From Sphingomonas sp. PsM26 (GTDB taxonomy: Bacteria; Pseudomonadota; Alphaproteobacteria; Sphingomonadales; Sphingomonadaceae), in the NCBI GenBank assembly GCA_030433805.1, contig JARUXA010000002.1, positions 1 to 64,000 of the forward strand: a DNA stretch of 64,000 nt, written 5' to 3'. How positions within the stretch are numbered: position 1 is the stretch's first letter; every line of letters begins with the position of its first letter. Below, piece after piece: positions 17,016-27,060 of the stretch. A program made the position numbers and the translations under genes. The notes beneath the pieces are model-generated. The model worked only from the letters and a program-made list of their open reading frames with translations, did no database searches and was not told the origin of the DNA.

Positions 17016-18929
17016 ATGCGAATTCTGATCGTCGATGACGAACCGGCCATGCACGAAAGCTATCGACGCAGTTTTACCTGTGATGACAGTGGTATGGCCG
17101 CCACGCTTGGGGAAATGGCCGCGGAATTATTCGGGGACGATTTGGCCCCCGATACCGTCGAACACGGACCTGCGTTCGAGCTGACTTTCGCGCTGCAAGG
17201 GGCGGAGGGCGTGTCCGCGGTGGCTGATGCGCTGCGCGACAAGAAGCGCTTCGCGGTGGCGTTCATCGATGTGCGCATGCCGCCCGGAATCGACGGCCGC
17301 GACACCGCGCAGCGCATCCGTGCGCTCGACCCGGACATCCACATCGTCATCGTCACCGGCTATTCGGACTTCACGCCGACCGAAATCGCGCGGGTCGCCG
17401 GGCCTCCGGACAAGATCTTCTACATCGCCAAACCGTTCGAGGTTGCAGAGGTCCAGCAGATGGCGATCGCGCTCGGGCATCGCTGGGAAGGCGACCGGGA
17501 ACTGGCTGCCGCGCGCGAGACGCTGGCGGCGCAGGTGCGGCAACTCGAAGAGCAAGGCCACGAACTCGCGGCGAACGAAAGCCGGGCGATGCATCTCGCC
17601 AACCACGATTCATTGACCGAAGCGCCCAACCGTCTGGCGTTCCGGCGCGCACTGAGCGACCGTGCCAAGTCGGGCGCGCAGTTTGCCGTCGCGATGGTCG
17701 ATCTCGACCGGTTCAAGCTGGTCAACGATACGCTCGGGCATCTCGCCGGCGATGAACTGATCCGCACGATGTGCGCGGTGTTGCAGCGCTCGATACCGTC
17801 GGGCGGAATGGTCGCGCGGCTTGGCGGGGACGAGTTCGGGCTGTTGTTCGACACCGCCGGGACCGATGCCGCCGAACAGGATTGCGCCCGGATCGCAAAG
17901 GCGTGCGCATCGACGTTCAAGGTCCTGGGCCATTCGGTGCAGGGTGGCGCATCGATCGGCCTGATCGCAACCGAGCCGGGCGAATCACGCGATCCGGTCG
18001 ATCTCATGCGCCGGGCCGACCTCGCGCTTCACGATGCCAAGCGCGACGGTCGGGGGATCGTCCGGGTCTATGACGACGGGATGGACGAGACGATCCGTTT
18101 GCGTCGTGCGATCGAAACCGGACTGTCGGGCGCGATCGCGCGCAACGAACTGTCGCTCGCATTCCAGCCGATCGTGGAGCGGGAGCAATTGGAGATCGTC
18201 GGGTTCGAGGCGCTGTTGCGCTGGGAGACCGATGCGCACGGACCGATCGGGCCCGAAGTGTTCGTGCCGATCGCCGAGGAATCCAACCTGATCCACGAAA
18301 TCGGCGACTGGGTGGTGCGTGAATCGCTCAAGGTGCTTTGCGAGTGGCCGACGCAGTATGTCTCGGTAAACTTCTCGCCGCGCCAGTTCCGGCGGCACAA
18401 TTTCGTCGCACGGTTGATCGAGGAAGTGCAGCGCGCCGGCGTCGATCCGACGCGGTTCCAGATCGAAATCACCGAAACCGCGATCTTCGACGATGCCGAC
18501 CGGGCAGCGGACACGCTCTACAAGTTGCGCCAGATGGGCTTCCGCATCGCGCTGGACGATTTCGGGACGGGCTATTCGAGCCTCTACAACATCCGCAAGT
18601 TCGCGCTCGATTGCCTCAAGATCGACCGCAGCTTCATCGACGGCATGGGCCGCGAGCGCGAGAGTGCGGCGATCGTCCAGTCGATCATCCATCTCGGGCG
18701 TGCGCTGGGGCTGGGCGTGGTCGCCGAGGGCGTGGAAAGCGAGGCGCAGTTGCAGGCGCTTCGCGTCGCGGGCTGCTCTCACATGCAGGGGTTCCTGTTC
18801 AGCCGTCCGGTTTCCAAGGTGTTCGCACGGCAGATCGCGCTCACGCGCTACATGGTCGACAACGGCCCGCCGCTTCCGCCCGAGAAGCCCGAGTTGCTGT
18901 TCGGAGGCAGCACCGTACCGCAACCATGA
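17016..18929 (+). CDS. REC-GGDEF-EAL response regulator (c-di-GMP turnover)
   Basis: A 637-residue regulator with three domains. The receiver (1-about 150) has VDDEP near residue 6, the phosphoacceptor Asp85 in FIDVRMPP and the KP pair near residue 139. The GGDEF domain has an intact ARLGGDEF at 268-274, but there is no RxxD inhibitory site five residues before it. The EAL domain begins near residue 380 with EALLRW at 398 and DDFGTGYSS further on, so both synthase and phosphodiesterase motifs look intact. Start ATG 17016 avoids the terminator hairpin that a start at 16980 would include. The stop overlaps the following histidine kinase (ATGA), its likely partner. Confidence 0.92.
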   Translation: MRILIVDDEPAMHESYRRSFTCDDSGMAATLGEMAAELFGDDLAPDTVEHGPAFELTFALQGAEGVSAVADALRDKKRFAVAFIDVRMPPGIDGRDTAQRIRALDPDIHIVIVTGYSDFTPTEIARVAGPPDKIFYIAKPFEVAEVQQMAIALGHRWEGDRELAAARETLAAQVRQLEEQGHELAANESRAMHLANHDSLTEAPNRLAFRRALSDRAKSGAQFAVAMVDLDRFKLVNDTLGHLAGDELIRTMCAVLQRSIPSGGMVARLGGDEFGLLFDTAGTDAAEQDCARIAKACASTFKVLGHSVQGGASIGLIATEPGESRDPVDLMRRADLALHDAKRDGRGIVRVYDDGMDETIRLRRAIETGLSGAIARNELSLAFQPIVEREQLEIVGFEALLRWETDAHGPIGPEVFVPIAEESNLIHEIGDWVVRESLKVLCEWPTQYVSVNFSPRQFRRHNFVARLIEEVQRAGVDPTRFQIEITETAIFDDADRAADTLYKLRQMGFRIALDDFGTGYSSLYNIRKFALDCLKIDRSFIDGMGRERESAAIVQSIIHLGRALGLGVVAEGVESEAQLQALRVAGCSHMQGFLFSRPVSKVFARQIALTRYMVDNGPPLPPEKPELLFGGSTVPQP

Positions 18930-20764
18930 GGTCCGCCCTCGCCCGGTGGATTCGACGACGCACCCGGGCATCGCGGGCTTCGCGGGCGCTTGCGGCGAAA
19001 CTTGTCGCCATCCTGACCGGGGTCGGGCTGATCGGGGCGGTCTTCCTGATCGCGGTTCTGTCGAGCGTCATCATCCCGAGTTTCAAGTCGCTCGAGGGCA
19101 AGTCGATCCAGGTGGAAATGGACCGCACCCGGACCGCGCTCGAGGCGGTGTCACGCACGGTCGAACTCAAGGCGCGTGACTTTGCCGAAGATGCCGCATT
19201 CGCACCGAACCGCGCGCAGGCTCGGCACATCTTCGACGATCGACAGGTGGACGGGATCGCCTGGCTGGGCGGCGCGGAGAATGAGACACCTGACGGAAAC
19301 GGCAGCGTGCAATGGCGATCCGGCGACGGGCGGGCAATACAGCGGGCCTTTGCCGATGCGATACGACCGCTCCCGCTCGACCGGCTCGTGGGGGTCAACC
19401 GGTCTGCGCACTTCTACCTGAGACTGGGGAAGGCGGTCGCGGCCGTGGGGGTCGTACGGATATCGGGCAAGGACAGTCGCACCCCGCCGCATTTCGTCCT
19501 GCTAGCCCGCCGTCTTTCGCCGACCCTGTTGTCGGAAGCGTCGCACCTGCCGACGCGGGTCGATCTCGACAGTACCGCAGATGGCGCGACGACCGAGGCG
19601 ACGCGCACCGCCATGCACATCGTCGTACCGATCCGCGGACCTGACGGACAAGCGGTTGCGGGTGCCGCGTTCACCGTACGGCGGGAATTCGCGGTGCTCG
19701 GTCAGCGGATGCTGCTGCTCGCGGTCGCGGGATCGGTCGTCCTGTTGCTGCTGCTGTTGCTGGCAGTGCGATGGTTGATCACCACCCAAGTGCTTCGCCC
19801 GCTCGCGCGGGTGGAGCGTCACATGAAGACGGTCCAGCGTTCCGGTACGCTGGCGCTGTTACCTGGCCCGATGTCTGCCGATGAGATCGGATCGCTTGCC
19901 ACCAGCTTCAACGCGATGTTGCGGCAGTTGCACGATTTGCGGCAGCAACTTGAGTCGCAGAATTTCGCGCTGGGCAAAAGCGAGAGCGCCACCGCGATGC
20001 TGCACAACGTCCGCAATGCGCTTACCCCGGTCAGCACGATTCTGAGCCGTGCAAGCACGCAGACCGCGCCGGTCGATCTGGCGCTGCTCAACCGCGCTGT
20101 CGCGGAACTGGCGAACGATACGGTTGCGCCCGCGCGCCGGGAGAAACTGGCGGCGTTCGTCGCGACGGCGGTCGCGGCGGAAGTGCAGGATCGCACCGAT
20201 CGTCATCGTGCGCTGCTGGTGGCGCGCGAGGCGATGGGTCAGGTGCTCGAAATCATCGGGCAGCAGCAGCGCGCTGTTCACGAACGCCCCGAAATGTCGC
20301 CGTGCGACGTGACCGACATCATCGCGCGTAACGCGACGATCGCGCGCTATTCAGGCAGCGTTTCGATCGCGGTCGGTTTCCCCGCGCAACCCTGTCATGT
20401 GCTGGCGAGCCGGATCATCCTCAGTCAGGTGATCGGCAATCTCTTCGCCAACGCCGCCGACGCGATCGCGGCGCACGGGACCGGCAGCGGCAGCATCCGG
20501 GTCACGATCGAACAGACCGACGACATGGCCCAGATCGTGATCCGCGACGATGGCGAGGGATTCGCGGCTGGCGCGGCGCCCAACCTCTTTCAGCGCGGCT
20601 ATTCCACCCGGCAGCACAAGGTCGGGGGGCTTGGCCTGCACTGGTGCGCCAACGCGATGCAGGCGATGCAGGGGACGCTGCGGCTCGACAGTGCGGGGCC
20701 GGGGCAGGGGGCGGTCGCGACGCTGTCGCTGCGGCTGGCACCCGATGAAAGCGATGCTGTTTAA
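18926..20764 (+). CDS. Membrane histidine kinase with HNxxN-type H box
   Basis: A 612-residue sensor kinase. An N-terminal membrane helix lies at about 23-50, then a periplasmic domain to about 262 (size fits a CHASE4-like sensor), a second helix of nearly pure Leu/Val at about 263-283, and a HAMP-like linker. The probable phosphoacceptor is His360 in AMLHNVRNALTPVS, which has HNVRN instead of the usual HExxTP. The ATPase domain shows the N box NLFANAADAIAAHG, DDGEGFAAG and GGLGLHWCANAM. It starts inside the stop of the REC-GGDEF-EAL gene, so the two very probably form one two-component system controlling c-di-GMP. Confidence 0.88.
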   Translation: MRSALARWIRRRTRASRASRALAAKLVAILTGVGLIGAVFLIAVLSSVIIPSFKSLEGKSIQVEMDRTRTALEAVSRTVELKARDFAEDAAFAPNRAQARHIFDDRQVDGIAWLGGAENETPDGNGSVQWRSGDGRAIQRAFADAIRPLPLDRLVGVNRSAHFYLRLGKAVAAVGVVRISGKDSRTPPHFVLLARRLSPTLLSEASHLPTRVDLDSTADGATTEATRTAMHIVVPIRGPDGQAVAGAAFTVRREFAVLGQRMLLLAVAGSVVLLLLLLLAVRWLITTQVLRPLARVERHMKTVQRSGTLALLPGPMSADEIGSLATSFNAMLRQLHDLRQQLESQNFALGKSESATAMLHNVRNALTPVSTILSRASTQTAPVDLALLNRAVAELANDTVAPARREKLAAFVATAVAAEVQDRTDRHRALLVAREAMGQVLEIIGQQQRAVHERPEMSPCDVTDIIARNATIARYSGSVSIAVGFPAQPCHVLASRIILSQVIGNLFANAADAIAAHGTGSGSIRVTIEQTDDMAQIVIRDDGEGFAAGAAPNLFQRGYSTRQHKVGGLGLHWCANAMQAMQGTLRLDSAGPGQGAVATLSLRLAPDESDAV

Positions 20765-20791
20765 CCGGCAGGTTCCTCTGTCGCCTTTGCG

Positions 20792-21259
20792 TCAGTCGGG
20801 CCGAAACGGCAGGATGCTCTCATAGGTCGCCAGCGGCAGCGCCCCGCGAATGAACCCGCCGTGGCGCAACACGAAGGTATGCCGCACGATTTCCGCCTGC
20901 TGCTCGATCCCGTAACGCTTGAGCGGCAACCCTGGACGGATCGCATAATCATAGCGGCAGAACGGATGCCGCACGAGCGGCAGGAAAATCCCGCGCTGAG
21001 TCTGCCAGATATGCGTCAGCTCATGGATCAGCAGACCTTGCGCATCGAGATTTCCGCACGCGAAATCATCGTGGTAGAGCGATCCCTTGGGATGGAAGCA
21101 GATGCATCCGGTGGGGGCCATGACGGTCTCGCGCGGCTGGAAGAATGCCCATTTGCGCTGCGTCAGCCGCACTTTCTCGTAATCGATCGCATCGCCGAAC
21201 ACACTGCGCGCGAGCGTTACTTCGCCGCTGGTCAACGTCCGCTTCGGTGCCCGTGCCAC
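20792..21259 (-). CDS. Vgr-related protein with HExxH motif
   Basis: A 155-residue protein like those annotated as Vgr-related in sphingomonads; no experimental function is known to me. It holds LIHELTHIWQ (HELTH at 79-83), the zinc-metalloprotease HExxH pattern, followed by a conserved-looking aromatic section (PFCRYDYAIRPGLPLKRYG) and EQQAEIV, where a Glu could be a third zinc ligand. There is no signal peptide. No type VI secretion genes are nearby, so the Vgr name should not be read as a functional claim. Its stop lies only 28 bases from the convergent histidine kinase. Confidence 0.65.
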   Translation of the reverse strand: MARAPKRTLTSGEVTLARSVFGDAIDYEKVRLTQRKWAFFQPRETVMAPTGCICFHPKGSLYHDDFACGNLDAQGLLIHELTHIWQTQRGIFLPLVRHPFCRYDYAIRPGLPLKRYGIEQQAEIVRHTFVLRHGGFIRGALPLATYESILPFRPD

Positions 21260-21268
21260 GCTGTCGTC

Positions 21269-21715
21269 TCAGTCCTTGAACACGGGAGCAGACGCGCCCG
21301 GCGCGATCGTCGGCACGAGCGCGTTGATCCGCCGACCGTCGGAGAAGGTGAAGGTCAGCGTGATCGGACGGCCCGGCTTGATCCCGGGGTTCATGTCGAA
21401 CAGCATCAGATGCTTGCCGCCGGGTTTGAACTCGGTCGTGGACAAAGCGGGGATCTTGAGGTCGCCGAGCGGCTTCATCGTCGACATGCCCCCGGCGGTC
21501 ATCGATTCATGCAGTTCGCTCTTGACCGCGACCGGGCTGTTGACCGCGATCAGCGTCGTTGCGGTCGGCCCGCCGTGGATCGTGAAATAGCCCGCGGACG
21601 GGCGACTGGGCATCGTTCCGAGCCGGACATAGCCGTGATCGACCTTGAGTTCGGGCGGCGACTGGCAGCCGGCAACCGACAGACCGGCCAAAACCGCAAA
21701 AAACCGCACGTTCAA
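21269..21715 (-). CDS. Periplasmic copper chaperone PCu(A)C-type lipoprotein
   Basis: A 148-residue protein of the PCu(A)C family, which binds Cu(I) in the periplasm and helps load the CuA site of cytochrome oxidase. The signal sequence ends in a lipobox (LSVAGC, Cys17). The copper-binding set is visible as His69, Met72 and Met80 in ELHESMTAGGMSTM, and His102 and Met104 in GGKHLML. The length and the C-terminal beta-sandwich fit the family. It ends nine bases before the Vgr-related gene and may share its transcript. It is divergent from dnaK. Confidence 0.85.
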   Translation of the reverse strand: MNVRFFAVLAGLSVAGCQSPPELKVDHGYVRLGTMPSRPSAGYFTIHGGPTATTLIAVNSPVAVKSELHESMTAGGMSTMKPLGDLKIPALSTTEFKPGGKHLMLFDMNPGIKPGRPITLTFTFSDGRRINALVPTIAPGASAPVFKD

Positions 21716-21766
21716 ATCTTATCTCCCGCATTGGGAACCCAAAGGCGTCTCTAGGCGTGCGAAAAT

Positions 21767-21794
21767 CTTGCGACAAGCAAAAGCCCCCCTATAT
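21767..21794 (+). promoter_or_regulatory. Heat-shock (sigma-32/RpoH) promoter of dnaK
   Basis: CTTGCG (21767-21772) and CCCTATAT (21787-21794) match the alphaproteobacterial RpoH consensus (CTTG, 17 or so bases, then CYTATNT). They lie about 85 bases before the dnaK start, a normal leader length. No CIRCE inverted repeat was seen in this leader, so control is probably by the sigma factor rather than HrcA. The site is read by eye. Confidence 0.65.
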
Positions 21795-21877
21795 CGCTGG
21801 AGTAACGGGTCGTGCCGCTCAGTTCGAGGGCACGGCTGAACGTCCATTTTTTGACTGACGGGGGCCCAAGAGGACCA

Positions 21878-23779
<1,902 letters not shown>

Positions 23780-23826
23780 GCACAAACGCCCTCTCTCGCT
23801 TGGCGGGGGAGGGCCGCCGGGCGCGG

Positions 23827-23880
23827 CGGTGGCGGGCATGGGCAGGGCGGTTGATCCGGTCGCTGCCCCACCCGCCACCG
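23827..23880 (+). other. Long two-tier hairpin between dnaK and dnaJ
   Basis: CGGTGGCGGG (23827-23836) pairs with CCCGCCACCG (23871-23880), and inside it GGGCAG (23840-23845) pairs with CTGCCC (23863-23868), giving a stable 16-pair structure with small asymmetry. It has no following T run and sits 22 bases before the dnaJ start, so it is more likely a partial terminator, processing site or mRNA-stability element that sets the DnaK to DnaJ ratio than a full terminator. Function is inferred. Confidence 0.5.
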
Positions 23881-23902
23881 TCTCCCGGTCTGAGGGCCTG
23901 AC

Positions 23903-25036
23903 ATGAGCACCGAAGTCGATTTCTACGAACTGCTCGAATGCGAGCGCACCGCCGACGACGGGACGATCAAGACGTCCTATCGCAAGCTGGCGATGAAATA
24001 TCACCCGGACCGCAACCCCGGTTGCAAGGATTCCGAGGCGCATTTCAAGGCGATCAGCGAGGCGTATGACTGCCTCAAGGATCCGCAGAAGCGCGCGGCC
24101 TATGATCGCTTCGGTCACGAGGCGTTCCGGCAGGGCGGCGGCGGTGGCGGTCGTGGTGGCGGTGGCGCGCAGGACTTCGGCGCTTTCTCCGATATTTTCG
24201 AGAACATCTTCGGCGAGTTCATGGGCGGCCAGCGCGGTGGCGGTGGCGCACAGGGACCGCGGCGTGGCGCGGATTTGCGCTACGACATGGAAATCACGCT
24301 CGAGGACGCGTTCCACGGCAAGTCGACCGACATCACGATCGACGTGTCGGGGGTGTGCGAGGTCTGCGAAGGCAGCGGCGCGACCCGCGGGACCGTCGCC
24401 AAGACCTGCGCTACGTGCCACGGCCACGGCAAGGTCCGCGCGCAGCAGGGCTTCTTCGTGGTCGAGCGGACGTGCCCGAGCTGCCACGGCGCGGGGCAAA
24501 CGATCGCCGATCCGTGCGGCGCTTGCCACGGCGAAGGCCGGATCGACCAGACCAAGACGCGCACCGTCAACATTCCGGCAGGGGTCGACGAAGGCACGCG
24601 CGTTCGCCTGACCGGCGAGGGCGAGGCGGGTCTGCGCGGCGCACCGTCGGGCGATCTCTACATTTTCCTCCACGTCGCGCGGCATCCGCTGTTCGAGCGC
24701 GAGGGGACCACGCTGTTCGCGCGCACGCCGATCAGCTTCACGACCGCAGCACTCGGGGGCGAAGTCACGATCCCGGGGCCGGACGGGGTCAATCACACGA
24801 TCAAGATCCCGGCGGGCACACAGTCCGGACGTGAGTTGCGCCAGCGTGGCGCGGGGATGCCAGTGTTGCAGGGCCGTGGTCGCGGCGATCTGGTGATCCG
24901 CGTCGAAGTCGAGACGCCGACGAGCCTCACCGCGCGCCAGCGCGAGTTGCTCGAGGAGTTCCGCGCGACCGAGACGGGCAAGGAATGCCCGCAGACGAGT
25001 GGGTTCTTCAAGAAGGTGAAGAGCGCCTGGGTGTAA
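23903..25036 (+). CDS. dnaJ: Chaperone protein DnaJ (Hsp40)
   Basis: The 377-residue type I Hsp40 co-chaperone that delivers substrates to DnaK and stimulates its ATPase. The J domain (1-about 70) has the HPD motif in KYHPDRNPG. A Gly-rich segment (about 77-125) follows, then four zinc repeats: CEVCEGSG, CATCHGHG, CPSCHGAG and CGACHGEG, all intact. The substrate-binding beta domains follow. It is downstream of dnaK on the same strand and probably shares its heat-shock transcript. Confidence 0.97.
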   Translation: MSTEVDFYELLECERTADDGTIKTSYRKLAMKYHPDRNPGCKDSEAHFKAISEAYDCLKDPQKRAAYDRFGHEAFRQGGGGGGRGGGGAQDFGAFSDIFENIFGEFMGGQRGGGGAQGPRRGADLRYDMEITLEDAFHGKSTDITIDVSGVCEVCEGSGATRGTVAKTCATCHGHGKVRAQQGFFVVERTCPSCHGAGQTIADPCGACHGEGRIDQTKTRTVNIPAGVDEGTRVRLTGEGEAGLRGAPSGDLYIFLHVARHPLFEREGTTLFARTPISFTTAALGGEVTIPGPDGVNHTIKIPAGTQSGRELRQRGAGMPVLQGRGRGDLVIRVEVETPTSLTARQRELLEEFRATETGKECPQTSGFFKKVKSAWV

Positions 25037-25090
25037 TGCTTTGGGGGGAAGCGAGCGGCCGCCAGGAGGCGCTTTCCCCTTCATCTGCTA

Positions 25091-25195
25091 CTTCCCCGGC
25101 GAAGGCCGGGGCCCAGTAGTGAGACAGAAGAGCCTTGAGCGCCGCGCTACGTTACGTCGGCCATCTCGACTGGGCCCCGGCCTTCGCCGGGGAAG
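25091..25195. repeat. Inverted repeat pair, family B (REP-like)
   Basis: The arm CTTCCCCGGCGAAGGCCGGG (then GCCCAG) at 25091-25116 recurs as its reverse complement at 25171-25195, with about 54 bases between. Each arm is itself palindromic around CCGGCGAAGGCCGG. The same pair occurs at 44218-44325 with a similar spacer length, so this is a dispersed genomic element rather than a terminator private to dnaJ. Confidence 0.85.
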
Positions 25196-25291
25196 CGGTT
25201 GGCGACGTATTAAATCACGCGAAAAATCAGGGAAATCTGAAAAGCGCTTCTCCCGCCCCTTGTCACAAGGGGCGGTCGAGCGGTCGGATGG

Positions 25292-25372
25292 TCAGAAGAT
25301 CAGGACTTCCGCCACCAGCGCGACGCCGGCCACGGCAATAAGGCCGCTGGCCAGGTTCTGCAGGATGCGCAT
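25292..25372 (-). CDS. 26-residue hydrophobic small protein
   Basis: A short reading frame below the usual length cut-off. It encodes 26 residues: MRILQNLASGLIAVAGVALV followed by AEVLIF. After a charged start the chain is almost entirely hydrophobic and long enough for one membrane helix. GGAG lies ten bases before the ATG, a good ribosome binding site, and a GTGCCGG/CCGGCAC hairpin sits immediately 5' of it. It lies downstream of purB on the same strand, 132 bases away. No homologue can be named from memory. Coding is supported by the ribosome site and composition only. Confidence 0.45.
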   Translation of the reverse strand: MRILQNLASGLIAVAGVALVAEVLIF

Positions 25373-25384
25373 TTGAGAGTCTCC

Positions 25385-25439
25385 GTGCCGGATCATCCCG
25401 GCACGAAGACATTTGGAGATTGTTGCTTAATTCAGCAAC
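25385..25439 (-). promoter_or_regulatory. Two hairpins in the leader of the 26-residue gene / purB 3' end
   Basis: GTTGCT/AGCAAC (25422-25439, loop of six) and GTGCCGG/CCGGCAC (25385-25404, loop ATCATC) lie in tandem between purB and the small hydrophobic gene. The second stem ends right next to the GGAG ribosome site. Neither is followed by a T run on the minus strand. They may end or protect the purB transcript or control translation of the small gene. Confidence 0.4.
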
Positions 25440-25504
25440 ATTATTACGCGCATTCGCAAGTGCAGCATTTGCACGTTGAAACGTGCTCTGGTGTAGACGA
25501 ACGG

Positions 25505-26824
25505 TTAACCCTGCGCCCCGAACACCCGCGCGAAGATCGTGTCGACGTGCTTCAGATGATAGCCGAGATCGAACTTGTCTTCGATCTCCGCGACCGACAG
25601 CGCCGCCGTCACTTCCGGGTCGGCCTTGAGCAGTTCGAGCAGCGATAGTTCGCCATCCGATTCCCACACTTTCATCGCGTTGCGCTGGACGAGGCGATAC
25701 GAATCCTCGCGGCTCACCCCGGCCTGGGTCAGCGCGAGCAGCACCCGCTGCGAATGGACGAGCCCGCCCATCTTGTTGAGATTCTTCTCCATTCGCACCG
25801 GATAGACGAGCAGCTTCTCGATCACCCCGGTCATCCGCCCGAGCGCAAAGTCGAGCGTGATCGTCGCATCGGGGCCGATATAGCGCTCGACCGACGAATG
25901 GCTGATGTCGCGCTCATGCCACAGCGCGACATTCTCGAGCGCGGGCGTGACATAGCCGCGCACCATCCGCGCGAGGCCGGTGAGGTTCTCGGTCAGCACC
26001 GGGTTGCGCTTGTGCGGCATCGCCGAGGAGCCCTTCTGGCCCGGCGAGAAATACTCTTCCGCTTCCAGCACTTCGGTGCGCTGGAGATGGCGTACTTCGG
26101 TCGCGAGCCGCTCGATCGATGAGGCGATCACGCCAAGCGTCGCGAAGAACATCGCGTGGCGGTCGCGCGGGATGACCTGAGTGGAGACCGGCTCGACGGT
26201 CAGGCCGAGCTTGGCGGCGACATGTTCCTCGACGCGCGGATCGATGTTAGCGAAGGTGCCGACCGCACCCGAAATCGCACAGGTCGCGATATCGGCGCGC
26301 GCCGCGACCAGACGCTCGCGGTTGCGCGCAAATTCGGCATAGGCCTGCGCCAGTTTGAGGCCGAACGTCACCGGTTCGGCATGGATTCCGTGGCTGCGCC
26401 CGATCGTCGGCGTCATCTTATGCTCATGCGCTCGGACCGAAAGTGCTGCGAGCAAGGCATCGATATCTGCGATCAGCAAATCCGCCGCCTGCGCCAGCTG
26501 GACCGCAAGGCAGGTGTCGAGCACGTCGGACGAGGTCATCCCCTGATGCATGAAGCGCGCTTCGTCGCCGACCTGTTCCGCCACCCAGGTGAGGAAGGCG
26601 ATCACGTCATGCTTGGTGACGGCTTCGATCGCGTCGATTGCGGCGACGTCGATCTCGGGCTTGGTCGCCCACCACGCCCAGAGCGCGTCCGCTGCCTTGC
26701 GCGGGACGACGCCGAGGTCGGCGAGCGCCTCGGTCGCGTGCGCTTCGATCTCGAACCAGATGCGGAAACGCGCCTCGGGCGTCCAGATCGCGGTCATCGC
26801 GGGGCGGGAATAGCGGGGGACCAT
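25505..26824 (-). CDS. purB: Adenylosuccinate lyase
   Basis: A 439-residue lyase of the fumarase/aspartase superfamily. It acts twice in purine synthesis, splitting SAICAR and adenylosuccinate with release of fumarate. The superfamily signature is GSSAMPHKRNPVLTENL near residue 262, with the mobile catalytic serine. TSSDVLDT and the catalytic His region GRSHGIHAEP are also present. Start ATG 26824 (MVPRYSRPAM) gives the usual N-terminus; a TTG two codons earlier is less likely. It is preceded by a 236-base gap with no supported gene. Confidence 0.95.
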   Translation of the reverse strand: MVPRYSRPAMTAIWTPEARFRIWFEIEAHATEALADLGVVPRKAADALWAWWATKPEIDVAAIDAIEAVTKHDVIAFLTWVAEQVGDEARFMHQGMTSSDVLDTCLAVQLAQAADLLIADIDALLAALSVRAHEHKMTPTIGRSHGIHAEPVTFGLKLAQAYAEFARNRERLVAARADIATCAISGAVGTFANIDPRVEEHVAAKLGLTVEPVSTQVIPRDRHAMFFATLGVIASSIERLATEVRHLQRTEVLEAEEYFSPGQKGSSAMPHKRNPVLTENLTGLARMVRGYVTPALENVALWHERDISHSSVERYIGPDATITLDFALGRMTGVIEKLLVYPVRMEKNLNKMGGLVHSQRVLLALTQAGVSREDSYRLVQRNAMKVWESDGELSLLELLKADPEVTAALSVAEIEDKFDLGYHLKHVDTIFARVFGAQG

Positions 26825-27060
26825 CGGCAATCCTTCATCAAAACGCAGCGGGCAGGGTCGTGCACCAAGAACGGGCCGGATCGGCCCATCGTGGATTCGG
26901 CACGCAACCGGGTGAGCGGGGCGTTAGCAGGGACGGAGCGAGGCTTCAAATGTGGGCGCAAGGGGCTCCAGCCATAGCAATGGGCGGCGTGGTGCAGCAT
27001 AAGGCGGTATTGGCATCGCTGGGCTGCAAACCCGTGCGATCCAAGTCAAGGAGATGTGTA

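Noticed and set aside
20792..21259. Vgr-related gene as evidence of a type VI secretion system
   Set aside because: The protein is 155 residues, has no VgrG domains and no tss genes are nearby; the name is only an annotation habit.
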